Position numbers and translations under genes: made by a program. From Streptomyces griseoincarnatus (lineage in GTDB: Bacteria > Actinomycetota > Actinomycetes > Streptomycetales > Streptomycetaceae): a DNA stretch of 64,000 nt. The stretch covers positions 62,001 to 126,000 of the forward strand of contig BMTH01000013.1 in NCBI GenBank assembly GCA_014649575.1, given 5' to 3'. How positions within the stretch are numbered: the stretch's first letter is position 1; every line of letters starts with the position of its first letter. Below are positions 8,423 to 16,000 of the stretch, in pieces. The notes beneath the pieces are model-generated. The model did no database searches. It saw only the letters and a list, made by a program, of their open reading frames with translations, and was not told the DNA's origin.

Positions 8423-8757
8423 AAGGCGAGAACCGCGCTGCTGGAAAGCGCTCCGCCGATGAGGTGCGCGATGCCGAAATGCCCCAGATCACCGCGCGAG
8501 AGAAGGTTCTCTCTGCCGGAGACGAGAACCTTGCCAAGCAGGTGAAAGACATCAACAAGTGGCGTGACACGTACCCGGACAGCGGCGACCTCGCCTCCAA
8601 CGCCAGCCAAGCTCAGCGCCACGCAGACGTGGTCCGGGGCTCATGGGCTGTTGCCACTGCATTGGACGTAGCGGACAAGGGCGCGGACTCCGCCACCGAT
8701 GATGGTTACAGCAGAATGAAGGATCGCATGACCGCGCCCGTAGGGTCCCAGTGGTGA
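8423..8757 (+). pseudogene. C-terminal remnant of a second type VII effector
   Basis: The frame continues upstream of its first GTG (8464) back to the IS end. It reads MPQITAREKVLSAGDENLAK and later VVRGSWAVATALDVADKG, ending in VGSQW. The order and features match the end of the effector at 3722-5059 (RVADETPLR ... VAVGAAVMGAGADVTDKA ... THW). The N-terminal T7SS signal part is missing, so this is the 3' end of an effector gene cut by the IS. A start at GTG 8464 (97 residues) is possible but has no convincing ribosome site. Confidence 0.6.
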
Positions 8758-8952
8758 AGGAGTCCGACTCGATGACGGAACCTCGTCAGACCAGTGCAGA
8801 AGACCGAAAGGTCCCTTTGCTCTACTACTGCGTCGCAGGCATTCTCCCTGTTTCAAGGCGAATGGATCCTTTGGGTGGGGGTGGCTGCAGGCCTTAGCGG
8901 GCTGTCAGGAATTTACTATCTCAACCACAGGGAGTCTTCCGATGCCGATTGA
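8754..8952 (+). pseudogene. Frameshifted small membrane protein of the second module
   Basis: A GTG at 8754 overlaps the effector stop (GTGA) and reads 47 residues with PLLYYCVAGILPV, stopping at 8895-8897. Shifting frame near 8850 continues the hydrophobic protein with WILWVGVAAGLSGLSGIYYL and stops at 8950-8952, overlapping the family A start at 8942. Together they give a two-helix protein of about 65 residues in the same place as the membrane protein of the first module. It is either one frameshifted gene or a sequencing error. Confidence 0.45.
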
Positions 8953-9610
8953 ACAGACCGCGGCAGCGCAGGAAAGCAGCAGGCCTGCGACAGGTTACCG
9001 CCTCCTGCTGCCTTCCCAGTGGGCTCAAGTGCCGCTACGTCTGGGCACAGAAGAAGCTGTTGACCATATTCTCGAGGACATGTTTTCGCGTATTCCGGAG
9101 TACGCACCCACGGACAAGATTGAACCGTACAGGCGGGAAATCGCGAAACGTTTCCGAAGCTCCGTTGCTCAGGCTCAACAGAGAAACGGACTCGATCTAT
9201 ACGTTCCGGTGAAGCCTGTAGGGGATCAGGAATTCAACCTTGGCGCGTCCATCCTTGTGACGGAAACTACCCTACCGGAACGCCAACGGGGAGCGACCTA
9301 CGCAGATCCTACCGACCTGGCGATTCAGTTGCTGTCTCGGGACAGCCCGAACGCTGATCTTAGCTCTGGAGAGGTCGACGGTGCAGTCGCCGTCCGGCGT
9401 GAGTTCGTGGCGAAAGCAGATCCTAGCCACGGAGTAGAAGTCGCTTCACGCCGCGTCGAGTACATCGCATCCGTTCCCGGGGATTCTGCCCGGTGGTTCG
9501 TCGCAGCTTTTTCGACGGTCGGAGGAGGGGACCCGAGAGATGAGCTGGCAGAGGTTCTCGTCGAGTGGTTCGATGCAGTTATGGCCACCTTCCGCTGGAG
9601 GTTCGAATGA
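8942..9610 (+). CDS. Family A protein of unknown function (copy 2)
   Basis: The protein has 222 residues. The ATG is preceded by GGGAG at 8-nt spacing. It matches the 5455-6090 protein through YRLLLPSQWAQVPL, LDLYVPVKP, VEVASRRVEYI, FSTVGGGD and FDAVMATFRWRFE. It is soluble, with no signal peptide. The gene is intact although the effector and membrane genes before it are broken, so it may be kept for a function of its own, such as protection or chaperoning. It overlaps the family B gene by 4 nt (ATGA). Confidence 0.7.
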   Translation: MPIEQTAAAQESSRPATGYRLLLPSQWAQVPLRLGTEEAVDHILEDMFSRIPEYAPTDKIEPYRREIAKRFRSSVAQAQQRNGLDLYVPVKPVGDQEFNLGASILVTETTLPERQRGATYADPTDLAIQLLSRDSPNADLSSGEVDGAVAVRREFVAKADPSHGVEVASRRVEYIASVPGDSARWFVAAFSTVGGGDPRDELAEVLVEWFDAVMATFRWRFE

Positions 9611-10224
9611 GCAGTACTTTCTGGCCAATCATCGACATCGAATACGTCGACTCCTACGCCTGGGTGATCATCCCTCCACGGTCAGGCCCCTCAGCCCCCT
9701 TCGAGGAATGGGACGACATCAAATCCTGGTGTTTGGAACGGGCCGAAGACCTGTGGGCGGATAGAGAACTCGATCCAGGCCCTAACGGCGTGGAGTTCGT
9801 AGGTGAAACCCTGTCTCGTTGCGCTGAAGCCTTTTGCCCTCCTGGGTCGGACCACTGGCTATTTCTCCATCTTGACCACCCAACAGATGCCCCACTCCCG
9901 GTCTGCGCTGCAATTGGTCCGGCAAGAGAACCGCGCTACCCGACTCTGCGCGCACTCACCGAGGCAGACGACCAGAACGCCGTGGACCCACCGGTGGTGA
10001 AGCCCTTTCACTCCGAGTACTTGGGCGAGGGTATGACGACGTTCCGGTACGTCCCTCAGGAGGGTTCGCCGCATGTTCTGGCCTGTGTTCGATATGCGTG
10101 GCAAGTCACTGAACATGAAGCGGACGTAGTTGTCTGGACGGCTACCGAAGACGTTGCCAGAATCATGCACGCTGCTCCTGACCTTGAAGAACTGGCGCGA
10201 ACACTCGCCATCTTCATCCCTTGA
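9607..10224 (+). CDS. Family B protein of unknown function (copy 2)
   Basis: The protein has 205 residues. The ATG start overlaps the preceding stop by 4 nt. It begins with FWPIIDIEYVDSYAWVIIPP and ends with LEELARTLAIFIP. It is soluble and has several Cys residues (WCLER, RCAEAFC). The pairing A then B with a 4-nt overlap is the same as in the first module, which supports a common complex. No domain is recognised. Confidence 0.65.
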   Translation: MSSTFWPIIDIEYVDSYAWVIIPPRSGPSAPFEEWDDIKSWCLERAEDLWADRELDPGPNGVEFVGETLSRCAEAFCPPGSDHWLFLHLDHPTDAPLPVCAAIGPAREPRYPTLRALTEADDQNAVDPPVVKPFHSEYLGEGMTTFRYVPQEGSPHVLACVRYAWQVTEHEADVVVWTATEDVARIMHAAPDLEELARTLAIFIP

Positions 10225-10335
10225 GGTCGATCATTTGACCGTTCACGAGACCCGGACGAGCTTTCCGGCTTTCTGCCTGTGACATCGTCCCGGTAAGGGG
10301 AGGAGATCAGCCCCTTCCGAAGAGAGGCATCGCTC

Positions 10336-10977
10336 ATGTCCGAAGGCACCTTGTGGAGCACCGACCTCGGTGCCCCACTCCACATCGACACAGATGCCAA
10401 CCCAGACCTCTGGGGTTACCTGCACCTCCAGGTCGACAAGAAGACCTTCAAGGAATGGCTGGACCTGCACCTGACCGGCCTGGCCACGATCCACGGCACC
10501 GAACTCACCCGCAAGCTCCGCCGTTTCCACAAAACTTTCTACGAGCAGACGATCGTCACGCTTCGAGACAAGGTCCAGGCCGACGAGGCGTTCATCTACC
10601 ACCCCGTTCCGCTGACGTACATGCCCCTCGTGATGCACGCCACCCGCATCCACTGCGAGGCCCATGACGCGTCCTCCTGCGAGGGAATCACCGCGGCAAC
10701 GGTGCCGAACCCGGACATCCCCGAGTGGCAGCAGCGAACCGGCAGCATTCCGTTCGCCTCGCCGCACCTGGGCGAGAACGGGGTTCGGGTCACCCGTTCC
10801 TACCCCGCGGACAGCACCATCATGATGACCTCGGTGACATACCACTGGCACACAGCGCCCGGCCTCCCCGACGTCCTGCTCCGCGGGCACCACGACGATC
10901 CGGAAGTGGTGGCCGCCGCGATGGAGCCATTGGACGAGTTCGCACGGACGCTCCGGCTCCCCATGACGGCTCCATGA
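10336..10977 (+). CDS. Hypothetical protein, divergent family B-like
   Basis: The protein has 213 residues and ATG preceded by AGAGAGG. It reads as a soluble protein with the C-terminus MEPLDEFARTLRLPMTAP, like the FARTxxL ends of the two family B proteins, and a similar aromatic-rich middle (TSVTYHWHTAPGLPD). A gap of 111 bp separates it from the preceding gene, so it may have its own promoter. Codon use is more GC-rich than in the preceding modules. I know of no function. Confidence 0.6.
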   Translation: MSEGTLWSTDLGAPLHIDTDANPDLWGYLHLQVDKKTFKEWLDLHLTGLATIHGTELTRKLRRFHKTFYEQTIVTLRDKVQADEAFIYHPVPLTYMPLVMHATRIHCEAHDASSCEGITAATVPNPDIPEWQQRTGSIPFASPHLGENGVRVTRSYPADSTIMMTSVTYHWHTAPGLPDVLLRGHHDDPEVVAAAMEPLDEFARTLRLPMTAP

Positions 10978-11102
10978 CCGGCACCACCGAGGGCGATGCC
11001 AAGCGGTGAGCTGGTCCTGGCCCGGACACGGTGCCCGCACGCCAGGCAGTACGCGGTCCGGGAATGGTTCCTCGACCACGTCTGAGGCAAGGAATCGGCG
11101 AC

Positions 11103-11927
11103 TCAGCTGTGGGGTACCTCCTCGATCACCGTTTCGCTGAAGCGCCACGCCCCCCGGTTGCCGGCGGCCTCCGCGCGCAGTCCCTCCTCCCAAGCGATCC
11201 GGGCGGCCCGGGCGTGGGTCAGAGCGGGATAGTCCCCCGGAGAGACCGTGATGTAGCCGCGCCGGTCGGCGGAATGCGCACGCAACGTCTCCCGCAGCTT
11301 CTCCTCCTGCTCCCTCCGCAAGCGCGCTTGTCCGACGACCTCGGCCGTCTCCCGCTCGGTCACGGAGCCCCGCCAAGCCATCCACACCACCGAGCCGATC
11401 GCGGCGAGCGCGGACCCCGCGGCGCCGAGGACTTCCCCGGTGGCGTCGGCCTGCCCCGGGGTCTGCGGCCGGAGGTCCGCCTCCGGGTCCTCGATGACGG
11501 TCACCGTCTGCCCGATGTCGTAGAGGTCCGACGTCGTCCGCATCTCGGGCCCAGGAACCCGCGTACCGTCCTCGTGTTCCAACGTGTAGTTCCAGTTACG
11601 GCCCTCGCGCCCCTCCGGCGGGTCGAGCCGCTCACCCACGACCGTGGCGACCACCGTCTCCCCGCGCTGCTGCAAGGTGAGGTCCTCTCGGGCCATGCCC
11701 GCGACACCCACCGCCAGCGACGACACGATCACGATGAAGAGGGCTGCATACGAACTGGACTCGCGTGCCCCGAACTTCCTGAGCCCCAGGAACAGCAGCG
11801 TCCCATGGGCCACCCACAACGCGACCTGCACCGCGAGGCCGGCGTCGTCCGCCAGGACGAACATCCCGGCGATGACGGCAAGCACGTAGCAGCCGGTGCC
11901 TACCGCCCAACCGACCCGACGGCCCAT
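11103..11927 (-). CDS. Multi-pass membrane protein of unknown function, DUF3592-like
   Basis: The protein has 274 residues from ATG 11927 (GAGAGGTGG upstream); an in-frame start nine codons earlier is less likely. Three or four membrane segments occur near residues 10-30, 35-55, 65-80 and 180-200. Between them lies a soluble beta-rich stretch (GETVVATVVGERLDPPEG, IGQTVTVIEDPEADLRP), the plan of DUF3592 proteins. The C-terminal 80 residues are charged and helical (RLRREQEEKLRETLRAH). The layout resembles the 752-1441 protein. It is encoded opposite to the effector modules, so it bounds that region. Confidence 0.7.
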   Translation of the reverse strand: MGRRVGWAVGTGCYVLAVIAGMFVLADDAGLAVQVALWVAHGTLLFLGLRKFGARESSSYAALFIVIVSSLAVGVAGMAREDLTLQQRGETVVATVVGERLDPPEGREGRNWNYTLEHEDGTRVPGPEMRTTSDLYDIGQTVTVIEDPEADLRPQTPGQADATGEVLGAAGSALAAIGSVVWMAWRGSVTERETAEVVGQARLRREQEEKLRETLRAHSADRRGYITVSPGDYPALTHARAARIAWEEGLRAEAAGNRGAWRFSETVIEEVPHS

Positions 11928-12381
11928 TGGCCCACCTCTCCCCTCGCGCCGCACGTCGGTCGCTTGCAGCGTTCCTCAGGACTCCACCGTCAGTGCGATA
12001 CCGCCGGACGACCTCTTCCATCTCTTCGGTCAGCTCGGGCACCGAACAGGACGCCGGCAGCATCACGGCCTGCGAACAGGTCGGCCGGACGCCATGCGTG
12101 ACGGTCTCCAGCAGACCGCCGGCAACCCTGCCGAAGGATCTGTCGATCGCCAGGTGCTGACGAATGCGCACAGCCTGGCCGACCGGCAGTTCCCTGCGGG
12201 TGACCTTGGGCCTCGAAGCGAACTCAGTACACGCTCGCCCCAGTGAACAGCAGCATGGACAGCTTCCTCAGCTCGCCCGGCAACACGCCCCCGCTGGGTG
12301 TGTCACGGCACGGAACGGTGGGACGGGACGTTCCAGCTCGCCCGCCCCACCGCCCCTGTAACCGCACCCAGCGGCCGGAAG
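11928..12381. other. Intergenic region, no supported gene
   Basis: These 454 bp separate two minus-strand genes. I see no reading frame with start, ribosome site and plausible protein. A minus-strand stretch around 11965-12060 reads SVPELTEEMEEVVRRYRTDG, which looks protein-like and could be the remnant of a helical gene. Promoter elements for the 11927 gene must lie here but are not clear. Confidence 0.4.
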
Positions 12382-12681
12382 TTACTTCCGCGCCGCCTTC
12401 GCCAGCTCGTCGTCGATCTGCTCGAACTTGTCCGCCGCCATGGTGAGGTAGTCACCCATGCCGTCGAGGCCGTCCAGCGTGGTCTTCGCGCCGTTGGTGA
12501 ACTCGTCGAAGTTCTCGTCGAAGGCCTTCGAGGAACTCTTCGTCACGTAACCCGAGTTGACGAGGTTGTTGATGTACTTGCGGAGGCCGTCCAGCTTCTC
12601 CTGAAGCTTTTCCTTCTCCTTCACGACATGCTTGGCAGCTTCCCGCATGTCCTGATATGTGATGTCAAGGTCTTTGGCCAT
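12382..12681 (-). CDS. WXG100-family type VII secretion protein (EsxA-like)
   Basis: The 99-residue protein is two long amphipathic helices joined by a turn, as in WXG100 proteins: REAAKHVVKEKEKLQEKLDG, then NSGYVTKSSSKAFDENF in the turn, then FTNGAKTTLDGLDGMGDYLT and a charged end. The Trp of the WXG motif is replaced (SGYVTKSS), as in some actinobacterial members. It ends in AKAARK. ATG preceded by GGGAG. It is divergent from the EssC-like ATPase gene with 328 bp between, so it is probably the substrate or a co-exported subunit of that ATPase. Confidence 0.85.
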   Translation of the reverse strand: MAKDLDITYQDMREAAKHVVKEKEKLQEKLDGLRKYINNLVNSGYVTKSSSKAFDENFDEFTNGAKTTLDGLDGMGDYLTMAADKFEQIDDELAKAARK

Positions 12682-13009
12682 GAAGCCGCTCCCTCTCGCA
12701 ACGCCGCAGGGCCAACCCCCGTGGCTCCCTCGTGCGCGGAACTACCGGCCTGCCGTCGCGGCCCCTGCGGCTCAGGGGCCTCCGGGGCCCGCCGGTGTGA
12801 TCGTCCGCTCTTGCGGCAGAAGCTTACGGGGGTGAACTGCGCCGCCACATCCCCACCTTGTGAAGGCAACGGTCACAAGCTGTGGACTCCGTTGCTGCCG
12901 GGAACGCGGGGCCGCTCCCCGACTGCCTCACGGGCGGGCCGAGCCGATATCGTCGGCGGGACTGTGCACCGCGGGGTGGAAGCGGCCGCAGGGCCTGGGG
13001 AGGACAAGC
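12682..13009. other. Divergent intergenic region between WXG100 gene and EssC-like gene
   Basis: The 328-bp region must hold both promoters. A GGGGAGG ribosome site lies just upstream of GTG 13010 (about 12997-13003). I could not pick convincing -35/-10 pairs or a clear operator. Confidence 0.5.
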
Positions 13010-16000
13010 GTGCGCCTGACTCTGACCGTCGTCGATCCGTACGGCGGGGACTCCGCCGATGTCGTACTCGATGCCGATCCCGAGTCGACCGTGGGGGACG
13101 TCGCGCGTGAGCTGGCCGCGCAGGTCGGGCACGCCGGCGCCCAGGTCATCCCCATCGGGCACCAAGGGCAGACGCCTGCCGGGAACGCGCCGATGGTGTA
13201 CGTCGACGGGTATGCCGTCGACCCCTCCGCGACCGTCGTCGGCTCTCCCCTGCGCGACGGCGCCGTCGTGTCCCTCCAGGACCCCTCCGGTTGTTTGCCG
13301 GGCGAGCCCACCGGCCTCGTCGAGCTGCGCGTCGTCGGCGGGCCCGCCGCCGGCTTCGTGCACCGGCTCGGCGTCGGGCGCTACGACATCGGCAGCGGCA
13401 ACGCCTCGTACGTCCGCGTCGACGACCCCGAGGTCGAGGCCCGCGCGCTGACCCTCTCCGTCGCCACCGACGGGACCTGCCAGGTCGTCGTGCACGGCGA
13501 GCACGACTCCGTCACCCTCGACGGCGAGCCCGTCGCCGACGCCCAGGAGCGCCGGGACGAGGAGAAGCGCCGCGCCGAAGCCGGTGACGGCGAAGCCGAC
13601 GGCTCCTCCAAGAAGAAGCGCAGGAAAAAGAAGAAGAAAAAGAAGAAGGAGGACGGCGGCAGGCAGGGGCCCACGCGGGGCGGTCGGTTCGACTGGCCGC
13701 TCGGCGGGCAGATCGCCGTCGGGAACAGTCTTCTCGAACTCGCCCGCTATTCCCCTCCCAACGCCGCCCTCAAGTGGTCGGACGACGGCGTCGGACTCGA
13801 CTACAACCGGCCGCCCCGGCTGCGCCGGCCCGAGCGGCAGACCAGCTTCCGGCTGCCCTCCAAGCCGCGTGACTACGAGGCCCGCCCCCTGCCCTGGATC
13901 ATGGCGCTGACGCCGCTGGTCGGGTCGGTCGTCATGGTGGCGATCTTCCAGCGCTGGTACTACCTGATCATGGCGGCGCTCAGCCCGATCCTCCTCTTCG
14001 CCAACTACTTCAACGACAAGAAGCACGGCCGCAAGTCCCACACGAAGCAGGTCAAGGAGTACGAGGAGCAGAAGGCCCGGATCGAGAAGGACGCCCAGGA
14101 GGCGCTCGTCGCCGAGCGCGACGACCGGCGGCACGCCATCCCCGACCCGGCGTCCGTGCTGGCCATGGGCACCGGGCCGCGCACCCGGCTGTGGGAGCGG
14201 CGCCGTACCGACCGCGACCATCTGCTGCTGCGGTTCGGCACGGGGCAGATGCCGTCCGAGGTGGTGCTCGACGACCCCGAGCAGGACGACCACCGGCGCC
14301 AGGTCACCTGGAAGATCGAGGACGCCCCGGTCGCGCTGAACCTGCGCGGGCTCGGCGTCATCGGCGTGGCCGGCCCCGGCGACTCGGCGCGCGCGCTGGG
14401 ACGGTGGGCCGTCGGGCAGACCGCCGCGCTGCACAGCCCGATGGACGTGCAGTTCTACGTGCTGAGTGAGAACTCCGCGCAGGATGCCTGGGACTGGGTG
14501 CGCTGGCTGCCGCACGCCCGCCCCTCCGGCGGTCAGGACGTGAACGTCCTCATAGGCACCGACGCGGAGACGGTCGGTGCCCGCATCGGCGAACTGACGC
14601 AGATCCTCGACGCCCGCAAGAAGGCCGCCGAGCAGAACCGCTCCCAGGGCACGACGTTCAGCGACCCGGACATCGTGGTCGTGTGGGACGGCTCGCGGCG
14701 GCTGCGGTCGCTGCCCGGTGTGGTGCGGCTGCTGCGCGAGGGCCCCTCGGTGTCGATGTACGCGATCTGCCTGGACGCCGAGGAACGGTTCCTGCCCGGC
14801 GAGTGCCAGGCGTTCGTCGTCGCGGAGCCGCACGCCGAGGAGCAGGAGCGGCAGCAGACGGACCGCGCGGCGCAGCCGGCCGTGGCGGGCGGTTTCCCCT
14901 CCTTCCAGGCGTGGCACAGCAACGCCCCGGAGCACGGCCGCGGCGCCCAGCAGGCGCCGGACAAGCTGCGGCTGCGCGTGGAGGAGGCAGGCGCCGAGCG
15001 CATCAAGGACGTACGGCCGGACTTCGTGTCGCCCGCCTGGTGTCTGCGGCTGGCGCGTTCCCTGTCGCCGCTGCGGGACATCAGCGGGGAGACCGAGGAC
15101 TCGGCGCTGCCCGGGTCCAGCCGCCTCCTGGACGTGCTGCAGCTGGAGCCGCCGACGAGCGACGCGATCACGGCGCGGTGGCGGATGGGCGGACAGTCGA
15201 CGCTCGCGGTGATCGGCGAGTCGTACGACGGGCCGTTCGGTATCGACATGCGCAAGGACGGCCCGCACGGCCTGATCGCCGGTACGACCGGTTCCGGCAA
15301 GTCGGAGCTGCTCCAGACGATCGTGGCGGCGCTGGCGGTCGCCAACACCCCCGAGAACATGACGTTCGTGCTCGTCGACTACAAGGGCGGCTCGGCGTTC
15401 AAGGACTGCGTCAAACTCCCGCACACCGTCGGCATGGTGACCGACCTCGACGCGCATCTCGTGGAGCGCGCGCTGGAGTCGCTGGGTGCGGAGCTGAAGC
15501 GGCGCGAGCACATCCTGGCCGCCGCCGACGCAAAGGACATCGAGGACTACCAGGACCTGGTGCGCCGCGACCCGTCGCACCCGCCGGTGCCGCGGCTGCT
15601 CATCGTGATCGACGAGTTCGCCTCGATGGTGCGCGACCTGCCGGACTTCGTCACCGGTCTGGTGAACATCGCCCAGCGAGGCCGGTCCCTCGGCATCCAC
15701 CTGCTGCTCGCCACGCAGCGGCCGAGCGGTGTCGTCTCCCCCGAGATCCGCGCCAACACCAACCTGCGTATCGCGTTGCGTGTGACGGACGCCGGTGAGT
15801 CGACGGACGTCATCGACTCGCCCGAGGCCGGTCACATCTCCAAGAGCACTCCCGGCCGCGCCTACGCCCGGCTGGGGCACGCCTCGCTGGTGCCGTTCCA
15901 GTCGGGCCGCGTCGGCGGGCGGCGGCCCGGCGCCGCGGACCCGGCCGCGCTCGCGCCGTGGGTGGGGCCGCTCACCTGGGAGGACCTGGGCCGGGCGGCG

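Noticed and set aside
10996..11085. A 29-codon mini-gene ending in REWFLDHV
   Set aside because: Too short, no ribosome site and no support; may be a remnant.
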